Origin: JBEEOW01 sp041191405
Lineage (GTDB): Bacteria; Bacteroidota; Bacteroidia; Cytophagales; UBA9547
Assembly (NCBI GenBank): GCA_041191405.1
Contig: JBEEOW010000007.1
Coordinates: 62,001 to 126,000 of the forward strand
Direction: 5' to 3'
DNA length: 64,000 nucleotides
The notes under the pieces: model-generated
Told to the model about the DNA's origin: nothing
The model's database searches: none
The model's input: only the letters and a program-made list of their open reading frames with translations
Program-made: the position numbers and the translations under genes
Shown here: piece by piece, positions 37,429 to 45,535 of the stretch
How positions within the stretch are numbered: position 1 is the first letter of the stretch
How the letters are laid out: the number at the start of each line of letters is the position of its first letter

Positions 37429-38505
37429 ATGAGATTAATCTATTTATTATTAATGTGTTGTTCAATATTTTTATCATGTAAAATGAATACACCACTCTCT
37501 CCTACCCAAATTGCAATTATTAATCAATTTCCTAAAAATATTGTAATTGCACACAGAGGTACTACTTTTTATGCTCCTGAAGAAACAGAAGCTGCCATGC
37601 GTTGGGCTCGAAATAGCGGAGCTCATTACTTAGAGTTTGATTTACAACGAACTAAAGATGGTTATTTGGTTGCGCTACATGATGAATCGTTACACAGAAC
37701 TTCAAATGTAAAAGATGTTTTCCCAAATAGAATCAATGACAAAATTTCGCAATTCACTTATCAAGAGTTACTTAAATTAAGCTTTGGTTCTTGGTTTAAT
37801 CTGAAATATCCTGAACTAGCAAAACCTGAATTTGAATACCAAGATATTTTAACGCTTGAAGATATTATAAACATTGCCGAAGGGAAAAAAATCAAAAGAG
37901 ATATTTCAGGCAAAAGAATTATCAGAATAAATGAAACAGGAAAAATTGAAAGTACATACATTTTAGATGAAACCGACCAAGGTAACAGACCAGGAATTTA
38001 TGTTGAAACTAAAATTCCACAACTTTATCCAAATATAGAAATTGATTTAAAAAATAAACTTGAATCTTTACTTTGGTATAATGCTGATACCAACAAATTA
38101 AAAGTTATTGAAACTAAACCTAATAAAATTAAAGTAGCTAATACTGTAAACCGAGTTGTTTTACAGACTTTTTCAAAAGAAAGCTTGGTAACATTAAACA
38201 ACACATTTAAACGCAAACTACCAACTTGTTTTTTAATTTGGAGAGGAAATGATTCAACAGATGATATACCAAATGATGATTTAAAAACTTTAGAAAAGTG
38301 GGTTAATTTTGGAGTAGAAAACGGAGCAACAATTATTGGTCCGAGTATTGGTGGCGAACCAAACAATTATGTTGATTTATTAACTGAAAAACATTACCAA
38401 ATCATAAGAAAAAAAGGTTTATTAATACATGCTTATTCTTTTGATACACAAGAACAATGGATTAAATACAAACCTCTGTGCGATGGAGTTTTTAGTAATA
38501 AGTAG
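37429..38505 (+). CDS. glpQ: Glycerophosphodiester phosphodiesterase, lipoprotein
   Basis: 358 residues with a lipoprotein signal (lipobox FLSC, C17). The GDPD TIM-barrel catalytic set is present: AHRG (His and Arg), PEETEAA (Glu), YLEFDLQ (Glu and Asp for the metal) and ALHDESLHRTS (second His). It would release glycerol 3-phosphate from deacylated phospholipids at the cell envelope, feeding GlpT and GlpD encoded just upstream. A 60-residue insert (about 125-195) follows the catalytic core as in longer GDPDs. In the same frame 34 more codons stay open past the TAG stop. Confidence 0.88.
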   Translation: MRLIYLLLMCCSIFLSCKMNTPLSPTQIAIINQFPKNIVIAHRGTTFYAPEETEAAMRWARNSGAHYLEFDLQRTKDGYLVALHDESLHRTSNVKDVFPNRINDKISQFTYQELLKLSFGSWFNLKYPELAKPEFEYQDILTLEDIINIAEGKKIKRDISGKRIIRINETGKIESTYILDETDQGNRPGIYVETKIPQLYPNIEIDLKNKLESLLWYNADTNKLKVIETKPNKIKVANTVNRVVLQTFSKESLVTLNNTFKRKLPTCFLIWRGNDSTDDIPNDDLKTLEKWVNFGVENGATIIGPSIGGEPNNYVDLLTEKHYQIIRKKGLLIHAYSFDTQEQWIKYKPLCDGVFSNK

Positions 38506-38610
38506 AATAAGAACAAGTTTGATTTTAAAAATTCTTATTATTTTTCTGATTTAATTGTTTATGTTACAACAGGAACGGTAGTGGATAAAGCACCTGCAAA
38601 AGCTTAATTT

Positions 38611-39153
38611 TCATTTATTTGTTGCTATTTTTTTAACAATTTCAAAAATTATTAAAGTTAAAATTGCAATGAATACACCTTGCGAAAAATATATTCCTAC
38701 AAACTTTAAGCTTTCATTTTCAGTCACATATTCTCGATGTAAACTTGTGGAAAAAATAATGAATTGCTCAAAATAAAATCCAATTTTCATAGCAAATGCC
38801 ACCAATAAAACATACCAATATTTAGTTGCAACTTTATTAATTAACAAAGTAAATGGCAAAATCAAAGAAAAGATTAACATTATCCAATAGATAATTTTAT
38901 AACTTCCATTTCCTAAATAAATGAAAGTAAATTCCATTTGATTAAATACAAAACTTAATAGAAAGTATAAACAAGTTATTATGGTATAGATAATTATAGA
39001 CCAACGAATTAAATTAATAGTTTTTTTAGTTTCGAATCTATTTTTAAAGAAAAATTCGATAATTATTAAAGTTGTAATTATTGGAATTAAGCAATGAATC
39101 AGATTAGAATCTAAAATCTTAATTATCTTTTTAAACAATTCCATAAGTATCAA
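38611..39153 (-). CDS. Five-helix membrane protein resembling the C-terminal half of NrfD/ActC
   Basis: 180 residues with about five membrane segments (16-36, 45-70, 84-106, 111-136, 150-175). GFYFEQFIIFSTSLHREY (about 129-146) resembles the conserved 'GMWxERFVIIVTSLHRD' region of NrfD-type quinone-binding subunits such as ActC of alternative complex III, and the preceding YWIMLIFSLILPFTLLINK is also alike. Full NrfD proteins are about twice as long or more, and no iron-sulphur or cytochrome partner gene is nearby. It is either a reduced relative or a relic. The ATG at 39153 is followed by a second one at 39144. Confidence 0.5.
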   Translation of the reverse strand: MILMELFKKIIKILDSNLIHCLIPIITTLIIIEFFFKNRFETKKTINLIRWSIIIYTIITCLYFLLSFVFNQMEFTFIYLGNGSYKIIYWIMLIFSLILPFTLLINKVATKYWYVLLVAFAMKIGFYFEQFIIFSTSLHREYVTENESLKFVGIYFSQGVFIAILTLIIFEIVKKIATNK

Positions 39154-39210
39154 ATTTTAAATTGACGAAATAGTGAATTAATTAAGATTATTCTAAAAAC
39201 TTTCAATTTA

Positions 39211-39702
39211 CTACTCCTCCTCCCTAAACCATTTTTTCACCACCGAACCAGTTCCATTACTTAATTCAGCCCAATTATCGGTATCAAAACTTAGTTGTAC
39301 AATGCCACAAGTTGGTAAATCTCCAATTTCTGCCTTGGTTAAGTACTCAGCTATGTAGGTAAAGCCTGGATTATGTCCAAAAAGCATAATATTATTTTTG
39401 CTGTTATCTAAATTATTTATAACAGATAAAAGTGTTCTAGCGCTTGCTTCATAAATCTCAGGTTCGTGCACTATATCTTCTTCTTCAATATTAAAAACTT
39501 CAGCAAAATACCTCGCTGTCGAAAGTGCTCTAAGCGCTGTACTACTTACAATTAAGTCGGGTTTTTGAATTTCTGTACCAATGATTCTGGCTAATCGAGG
39601 TGCATCGGTATGACCTTCATTACTCAACTCTCTGTGGAAATCATTTTGGCCAAAACCAATCTTTTCGGCTTTAGCGTGACGAACTAAATACAAATTTTTC
39701 AT
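39211..39702 (-). CDS. sixA: SixA-type phosphohistidine phosphatase
   Basis: 163 residues of the histidine phosphatase superfamily: LVRHAKAE with R8 and nucleophile H9, a second conserved arginine in SSTALRALSTA, the acid Glu in VHEPEIYEAS, and FGHNPG with the second catalytic His. The compact size without lid insertions is typical of SixA, which dephosphorylates phosphohistidine on phosphotransfer proteins. The substrate here is unknown; it stands alone, divergent from topA. Confidence 0.85.
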   Translation of the reverse strand: MKNLYLVRHAKAEKIGFGQNDFHRELSNEGHTDAPRLARIIGTEIQKPDLIVSSTALRALSTARYFAEVFNIEEEDIVHEPEIYEASARTLLSVINNLDNSKNNIMLFGHNPGFTYIAEYLTKAEIGDLPTCGIVQLSFDTDNWAELSNGTGSVVKKWFREEE

Positions 39703-39744
39703 AACACAAATTAAACTGATTTTTAAATAATACTTATATATATA

Positions 39745-39774
39745 GTTGTAATTTAAAAAAAATAATGAATTTTG
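39745..39774 (+). promoter_or_regulatory. Probable topA promoter
   Basis: GTTG (39745-39748), 18-base spacer, then GAATTTTG (39767-39774), one base off TAnnTTTG, 31 bases before the start codon. Confidence 0.4.
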
Positions 39775-39805
39775 CAGTCCGAATATTTTAAAGAGAGTTG
39801 TTGGT

Positions 39806-42250
39806 ATGCCTAAAAATTTGGTAATCGTGGAATCGCCCGCAAAGGCGAAAACAATCGAAGGTTACTTAGGAAAAGATTTTGTTGTAAAATCTAGTTTTGG
39901 TCACGTACGTGATTTACCTAAGGGTGATAAGGCCATTGATGTGAAAAATGGTTTTAAACCAGTTTATGAAATCACCGCCGATAAGGTGCAAGTTGTGAAC
40001 GAACTTAAGAAACTTGCCAAAGAAGCTGAAACAGTTTGGCTAGCAACCGATGATGACCGTGAGGGAGAAGCCATATCTTGGCATTTATATGAGGCATTGG
40101 GTCTGAAAAAAGGTGATTCAAAACGTATTGTTTTTAGAGAAATTACTAAAAAAGCAATTCTTAATGCCATTGATAACCCAAGAGAAATTGACTACGATTT
40201 AGTAAATGCGCAACAAGCTCGTAGGGTTTTAGATAGATTAGTTGGTTTTGAACTTTCGCCAGTACTTTGGAAAAAAGTTCGTAGAGGTTTATCTGCTGGT
40301 AGAGTTCAATCTGTAGCAGTGAGATTAATAGTTGATAGAGAACGTGAAATTGAAAAATTTAACTCTACAGCTAGTTTCAAAATTACAGCAAGCTTTAAAT
40401 TAACTGGTAACAAAACATTAAATGCTGAATTACCTCGAAGATTTGATTCGGAACAAGAGGCGCAAGCATTTTTAGAAAAATGTATAGGTGCTAAATTTTC
40501 AATCAGTAATTTAGAAAGTAAACCTTTACAACGTTCGCCTGCAGCACCTTTTACAACTTCTACTTTACAACAAGAAGCAGCTCGTAAATTAGGTTTTTCG
40601 GTTGCTCAAACAATGAATTTGGCACAAAGATTATATGAAGCTGGAAAGATTTCATATATGAGAACTGACTCGACGAACCTTTCGGATGAGGCACTTCAAA
40701 AAGCCAAAGATGTAATTATTGAAGATTACGGAAACGAATATTTCAAACTAAGAAAATATAAAACCAAATCAGAATCGGCACAAGAAGCTCACGAAGCCAT
40801 CCGTCCGACTGATTTTGCACTTGTACAGGCTAGTTCAGAGAGAAATGAACAAAGACTATACGATTTAATTAGAAAACGTGCTAAGGCCTCTCAAATGGCG
40901 GATGCGCAAATAGAAAAAACAACAGCATCTATTGCCATTAGTACACTTCCTGATTTATTTACAGCTTCTGGCGAAGTAATTAAATTTGAAGGTTTCCTAA
41001 AAGCGTATGATGATTCTAATGTTGATGAAGACGAACTTTCTGATACTGAAGAAAATAAAGGTGCATTGCCTCCGCTTACCATTGGTCAGGTGTTGGACTT
41101 GAACAAGATGCTAGGGAAAACAGTATTTAGTCGCCCAGCGGCAAGATACAACGAGGCTGCACTTGTAAAAAAATTGGAAGAATTAGGCATTGGTCGTCCG
41201 TCAACGTATGCACCAACTATTTCTACAGTGCAACAAAGAGGTTATGTTGTAAAAGAAACTCGTGAAGGAAAATCAAGAGCAGTAAAACACTTAACACTAC
41301 AAAATGACAAAATCACTGTTAAAGAAGAATTAGAGAATTTTGGTGCTGAAAAAGGGAAACTTTTCCCTACTGACATTGCCATGATTGTTACTGATTTCTT
41401 GGTAGATAGATTTGAAAATGTTGTCGATTTTTCTTTCACAGCTAATATTGAAAAAGAGTTCGACGAAATTGCGAACGGAAACACACAGTGGGACAAAATG
41501 ATTGATAATTTTTATCAAGGATTTCACCACCAAGTTGAAGATGCAAATGAAAACGTTGAACGTTCGCAATTAAGCACTAATAGAGAGCTAGGTTTACACC
41601 CTAATGGTAAAATGATTACTGTTAAGTTAGGTAAATTTGGACCTTATGTACAAGCTGGCGAAGCTGATCCAGATTCTGACGAAAAACCACTTTCTGCAAG
41701 TTTACGTCCGGGAATGTTAATGGAAACCATTACACTTGCTGAGGCTTTAGAATTATTTAAATTACCTCGTGATTTAGGTAATTATTTAGATAAGAAAATG
41801 GTGGTTGCACTAGGTAGATTTGGGCCATATATTCGCCATGATAGTAAATTTTATTCATTAGCTAAAACTGATGATCCTCTTACTGTTACACCAGAAAGAG
41901 CTGTTGAAATTATCCTTGCTAAAATTCAAGCAGATAAAGAAAAGTTAATCAAAGCATTCGACGAAAATCCAGAAGTTCAAATATTGAACGGACGTTTTGG
42001 CCCATATATTTCTGCTGAAGGTAAAAATGTAAAAATACCAAAAGATGTTCAGCCAGTTGATTTAAGTTTTGATGAGGTTATGAAGTTGGTAGCTGATGCA
42101 CCAGAGCCTAAAGGTAGATTTGCGAAAAAAGCTGCACCCAAAGCTGCGGTTGCAAAAGTAACAAAACCAAAAGCAGCTCCAAAAGCTAAAACAACTGTTG
42201 CTAAAGCCAAAACAACTACTGTTAAAAAAACAGTTGCTAAGAAAAAGTAA
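39806..42250 (+). CDS. topA: DNA topoisomerase I
   Basis: Relaxes negative supercoils. The 814-residue type IA enzyme has the Toprim start NLVIVESPAKAKTIEGYLG, the acidic triad in ATDDDREGEAISWHL (about residues 77-91), and the catalytic Tyr284 in KISYMRTDSTNLS. The C-terminal part carries three LG(R/K)FGPY repeats instead of the four-cysteine zinc fingers of E. coli TopA, then an Ala/Lys/Pro-rich basic tail of about 40 residues that should bind DNA. The start ATG is fixed by the conserved N-terminus. A palindromic repeat and a strong terminator follow. Confidence 0.97.
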   Translation: MPKNLVIVESPAKAKTIEGYLGKDFVVKSSFGHVRDLPKGDKAIDVKNGFKPVYEITADKVQVVNELKKLAKEAETVWLATDDDREGEAISWHLYEALGLKKGDSKRIVFREITKKAILNAIDNPREIDYDLVNAQQARRVLDRLVGFELSPVLWKKVRRGLSAGRVQSVAVRLIVDREREIEKFNSTASFKITASFKLTGNKTLNAELPRRFDSEQEAQAFLEKCIGAKFSISNLESKPLQRSPAAPFTTSTLQQEAARKLGFSVAQTMNLAQRLYEAGKISYMRTDSTNLSDEALQKAKDVIIEDYGNEYFKLRKYKTKSESAQEAHEAIRPTDFALVQASSERNEQRLYDLIRKRAKASQMADAQIEKTTASIAISTLPDLFTASGEVIKFEGFLKAYDDSNVDEDELSDTEENKGALPPLTIGQVLDLNKMLGKTVFSRPAARYNEAALVKKLEELGIGRPSTYAPTISTVQQRGYVVKETREGKSRAVKHLTLQNDKITVKEELENFGAEKGKLFPTDIAMIVTDFLVDRFENVVDFSFTANIEKEFDEIANGNTQWDKMIDNFYQGFHHQVEDANENVERSQLSTNRELGLHPNGKMITVKLGKFGPYVQAGEADPDSDEKPLSASLRPGMLMETITLAEALELFKLPRDLGNYLDKKMVVALGRFGPYIRHDSKFYSLAKTDDPLTVTPERAVEIILAKIQADKEKLIKAFDENPEVQILNGRFGPYISAEGKNVKIPKDVQPVDLSFDEVMKLVADAPEPKGRFAKKAAPKAAVAKVTKPKAAPKAKTTVAKAKTTTVKKTVAKKK

Positions 42251-42273
42251 TTTCAGATTATATTTGAAACTTA

Positions 42274-42293
42274 CACTTCGACTTAGCTCAGTG
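42274..42293. repeat. Dispersed palindrome, second copy
   Basis: CACTTCGACTTAGCTCAGTG, the same core as in 24721-24760 with two differences in the centre, downstream of topA. Confidence 0.75.
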
Positions 42294-42305
42294 ACCGTTT
42301 TTGAG

Positions 42306-42339
42306 AAAAATGCCGATATGAAAATGTCGGCATTTTTTT
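42306..42339 (+). terminator. Terminator of topA
   Basis: An 11-bp stem AAAAATGCCGA/TCGGCATTTTT (42306-42316 with 42327-42337) with a T tail. The same ATGCCGA/TCGGCAT stem is used after the TrpF-like gene at 50936. Confidence 0.9.
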
Positions 42340-42348
42340 GTTTAACTT

Positions 42349-42471
42349 ATGATTAAAAATAATTCATTTACAAATGCAAAACTAGGTTATAGAAAATTTT
42401 TATTAGATAATGGGGCTGTTGCAAAACCAACTATTGATAACAATAAAATTCTTACAGATTCAGACATTTAA
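42349..42471 (+). pseudogene. Short reading frame, possible gene remnant
   Basis: 40 codons from ATG to TAA, directly after the topA terminator. The peptide (with LGYRKFLLDNGAVAKPTIDN) has protein-like composition but no signal or known domain. A remnant seems as likely as a true small protein. Confidence 0.25.
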
Positions 42472-42480
42472 TATATTAAA

Positions 42481-43932
42481 TCAAAATTTAACTTCTACAA
42501 TAGTTTTTTGAATAGGTTGTTTTTTTGAAAAAACAAGCTGTTTTGCTGGCAAATACAATACATAAGTTGATTTTATATTTGAACATGGATAATCAATTGT
42601 TTCTAGAAAATGCCACTTACTAACTATAAAACTTGCATTTATATCTAAAGTAACAAAACCTTGATTAGATAAATCCGAGAATTTTACATTTGGATTATTC
42701 AAAGGGATTAAATGCTTTAATAATGGAAAATTTATTCCAGGAGAAGTGATACCAGGGCAAACTATTTCTCGTCCAATAATTTCTTTTTTATAAGTAAGTT
42801 CATTAGCCCATGATGAATGAAAATCACCACTTAAAACAATAAAATTTTCAATATTTTCTGATTTAATAAATTCAAAAAGTTTATTTCTTGTATTTTTAAA
42901 ACCATCCCATTGGTCTGCATTAATAGGTATTCCCAAAAAAGTAAGTGGTGACATCATTACTTGTTGAACAGTTAATTTCCAAATACTTGAATCCTTTTTC
43001 AAAGCATTAAAATACCAATCTTGTTGTTTAATTGACATTAAATGTTCGCCTTTTTTTCTATCATCCATTCTGGTATCGAGCAAATAAAATGATATTAAAT
43101 TCCCTAATGATAATTTTCGATAAATACTTCCATTACTAGATTCTCTTATTGGCATCCATTCAAAATATGCTTTTTTTGCTGCTTCACTCCTATCTAACCA
43201 GCTTCCATGTATATTTTCAGAATGATTATCAGCCCCTTTGCTATGAGCATCATCTGCAAATTCATGATCATCCCAAATACAGTAAAAAGGAATTTTGCTG
43301 TGTAATATTTTAAGAGATTTATCTTGTTTATACTGTTTGTATCTAGTTCTATAATCATTCAAAGTAATTAATTCATGAGCTGGAAAATATGTCCTATTCA
43401 CTTTTTTATTTATAGCATATTTACCTGATTCATATTCATAAATATAATCACCTAGATGTACTAATGCTTTTAAATTTGGAATTTCAGCTAGTGCTTGATA
43501 TGCATTAAAAAATCCTGCTTCATAATTAGCACAACTAGCAAAAGCAATTTTATAATTATCCACAATTTGATTGGCAAGTGTATATGTTACTCCTGTTTTT
43601 GATGTATCGTTCTGAGAAATAAATCTATAATAGTATTTACTGTTTGATTGTAATGGACCTGCATCTATTTTTACAGTATAATCTCTACTAGCTTCAGTAA
43701 AAAAAATGTTTTTATATATTAAATTACTAAATGTACTATCTTTTGAAACTTCGCAATATACTTTTACAGTATCGTTTTTTGATAAATTTTGAACATGGGT
43801 CCATAATATCACAAACTCACTAGTGGCATCCCCAGATGCAATCCCATAATTAAATACACTAGTTTGAGCTTGAGATATATAAAAGTTAAACAGTAGAAAA
43901 ATAAACAAAAAAGTTTTTATATAAAAATTCAT
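42481..43932 (-). CDS. phoD: PhoD-like alkaline phosphatase/phosphodiesterase
   Basis: 483 residues with a signal peptide (ends at SQAQ). The N-terminal Ig-like PhoD_N domain (about 25-120) begins YGIASGDATSEFVILWTHV. The calcineurin-like metal centre is shown by FASCANYE, HLGDYIYEY, CIWDDHEFADD and VLSGDFHSSW, with the PhoD-specific Cys and Asp residues. It is probably a secreted phosphomonoesterase or phosphodiesterase that frees phosphate or teichoate-type products; expression under phosphate limitation is likely by family but not seen in the sequence. Its ATG overlaps the stop of a small upstream reading frame by four bases. Confidence 0.9.
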   Translation of the reverse strand: MNFYIKTFLFIFLLFNFYISQAQTSVFNYGIASGDATSEFVILWTHVQNLSKNDTVKVYCEVSKDSTFSNLIYKNIFFTEASRDYTVKIDAGPLQSNSKYYYRFISQNDTSKTGVTYTLANQIVDNYKIAFASCANYEAGFFNAYQALAEIPNLKALVHLGDYIYEYESGKYAINKKVNRTYFPAHELITLNDYRTRYKQYKQDKSLKILHSKIPFYCIWDDHEFADDAHSKGADNHSENIHGSWLDRSEAAKKAYFEWMPIRESSNGSIYRKLSLGNLISFYLLDTRMDDRKKGEHLMSIKQQDWYFNALKKDSSIWKLTVQQVMMSPLTFLGIPINADQWDGFKNTRNKLFEFIKSENIENFIVLSGDFHSSWANELTYKKEIIGREIVCPGITSPGINFPLLKHLIPLNNPNVKFSDLSNQGFVTLDINASFIVSKWHFLETIDYPCSNIKSTYVLYLPAKQLVFSKKQPIQKTIVEVKF

Positions 43933-44096
43933 TTCTCAAAAGCTAAAAGTACATTATTAAAAACCGAACTCGTAAAACGATGAAAATCAAATAAATTTGT
44001 AAAACTCTCAAAATGAAAAGTGTTTAATGTAAACAAATTCATTAAAATGATTAAAAAGGTAAACAATAAAATAATTTTATTTTTATCCGTTCCCAT
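43929..44096 (-). CDS. Possible small membrane protein coupled to phoD
   Basis: 55 codons from ATG 44096 (an ATG at 44114 would add six). The product has one hydrophobic helix (IILLFTFLIILMNLF, about residues 8-22) and an aromatic-rich tail without known domain. Its stop overlaps the phoD start as ATGA, and a -7 element 20 bases upstream of the start (44117-44124) would give a very short leader. These suggest a real coupled gene, but composition alone does not prove it. Confidence 0.35.
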   Translation of the reverse strand: MGTDKNKIILLFTFLIILMNLFTLNTFHFESFTNLFDFHRFTSSVFNNVLLAFEK

Positions 44097-44116
44097 ACAA
44101 CATTCATTTAACATTA

Positions 44117-44124
44117 CAAATGTA
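44117..44124 (-). promoter_or_regulatory. Possible -7 element for the phoD unit
   Basis: TACATTTG on the minus strand fits TAnnTTTG. A TTTG lies 15 bases further upstream (44140-44143), too close for the usual spacing. Confidence 0.4.
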
Positions 44125-44147
44125 TATGGCAGGTATCAACAAATTGA

Positions 44148-44187
44148 AAAGCCTATTTAAACAAATTATTAGGTTTAAATAGGCTTT
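44148..44187. other. Strong hairpin between divergent genes
   Basis: A perfect 15-bp stem (44148-44162 with 44173-44187), loop 10 bases. It lies upstream of both flanking genes, where a terminator is not expected. Confidence 0.6.
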
Positions 44188-44293
44188 GTTAAGAATCTAT
44201 GAATAAGATGTACTTTTAAAATAATACATGAGTTATTTATATGACTTAACAAATAAATGTTATTTTAGCAGAAATTTTGAAATAGTAATTTAT

Positions 44294-45418
44294 ATGAAAA
44301 AATTAATTTTAAGCGCATTTACAATTGCTAATTTAAGTGTTGCAATTGCACAAAATTCAGCTGTTGTTGATGCTAGTTTATACAAAAATGATGGCGATTT
44401 AGCAAACGCAAAAACATCAATTGATAAAGCTGTTGTTCATGAAAAAACAATAAACAGTGCTAAAGCGTGGTATGTTAAAGGAGAAGTATATAAACTAATT
44501 GCCGCTAGTGAAAAACCAGAAATAAAAGCATTATCAAATTCAGCACTAACAGAAAGTTACGAAGCATTTAAAAAAGCTATATCTTTAGATAAGCCAAATG
44601 GTTCTTATGCAAAAGATGCAAAAGCTGACCTAGAACAATTGTGGCCAATGTTTATAAATGAAGGAGTTAATTTTTATAAAAATAAGCAATACAAAGAATC
44701 GATTCAGTATTATACAAATGCTTCTGAAATCAAACCAACTGATACTACTGCATATTTTTACAGTACTTACGCTGCGCAAGCTTTAGAAGATTTTAAATTA
44801 AATAATGAATTAAATTTAAAACTTATCTCTTTAAATATCAAAAGTTTACCTGTATATTCTCAGGCTATTCATTATGCAAGAGAAACTGATAAAAACTACG
44901 AACAAGCTTTGAGTTTAAGTGAAAAAGCAAAAGTTATTTTCCCTAAATCAACCATATTTTATACCGAAGATTTTTACACCTATGTTGCTATGGGTAACCT
45001 TGACTTAGCAAAACAAAAAGCTGAAGAAGCAATTGCAAGAAATCCAAATGATGCTACTTTATACAATAATTTAGGAGTTTTAAGCGAAAAACTAAATTCT
45101 AAAGAAAAATCAGTTGAATATTATAAAAAAGCTATTGCTCTGGACCCAAATTTCCTAGATTCATACTTTAACTTAGGCGCTTATTATTATAATTTAGCAA
45201 TGGAAGATTATAATATTGTTAATAAAATTCCAGCTAAAGATTACGTATCAAAAGGTAAACCTCTTGAAGATAAAGCCAAAGGAAATTTAACGCTTGCAAT
45301 GCCAAATTTTGAAAAAGTATATGAATTAAAACCTGAACAATCTACCAAAAAGATTTTAATTGATATTTATACTAAATTAAGGTTAGTGGATAAGAGAGCT
45401 GCTTTGATGGCAAAGTAA
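44294..45418 (+). CDS. Secreted TPR-repeat protein
   Basis: 374 residues from ATG 44294, chosen because it begins a clear signal peptide (MKKLILSAFTIANLSVAIAQ); an in-frame ATG at 44228 would bury it. The mature protein is made of about eight TPR-type helix pairs, the clearest at about 255-320 (NPNDATLYNNLGVLSEKL and LDPNFLDSYFNLGAYYY). Such periplasmic TPR proteins act as scaffolds; partner unknown. It is monocistronic with a strong terminator. Confidence 0.8.
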   Translation: MKKLILSAFTIANLSVAIAQNSAVVDASLYKNDGDLANAKTSIDKAVVHEKTINSAKAWYVKGEVYKLIAASEKPEIKALSNSALTESYEAFKKAISLDKPNGSYAKDAKADLEQLWPMFINEGVNFYKNKQYKESIQYYTNASEIKPTDTTAYFYSTYAAQALEDFKLNNELNLKLISLNIKSLPVYSQAIHYARETDKNYEQALSLSEKAKVIFPKSTIFYTEDFYTYVAMGNLDLAKQKAEEAIARNPNDATLYNNLGVLSEKLNSKEKSVEYYKKAIALDPNFLDSYFNLGAYYYNLAMEDYNIVNKIPAKDYVSKGKPLEDKAKGNLTLAMPNFEKVYELKPEQSTKKILIDIYTKLRLVDKRAALMAK

Positions 45419-45424
45419 TTATTT

Positions 45425-45471
45425 AGGTTTGAGAGTTTTTGCCTTTGGCAAAAACTCTCAAACCTTTTTTT
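45425..45471 (+). terminator. Terminator of the TPR gene
   Basis: A perfect 19-bp stem (45425-45443 with 45447-45465), three-base loop and T tail; the strongest terminator in the window. Confidence 0.95.
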
Positions 45472-45535
45472 GATTAAAATTCTAAGAATGAACCAAAATA
45501 TTTTTATGTTGTTTTTAGCAAAATTTTAAGTTAAA

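Noticed and set aside
38506..38607. 34 codons open in frame after the glycerophosphodiesterase stop, as readthrough or remnant
   Set aside because: The composition is only mildly protein-like and the enzyme is already complete; no evidence for readthrough beyond the open frame.
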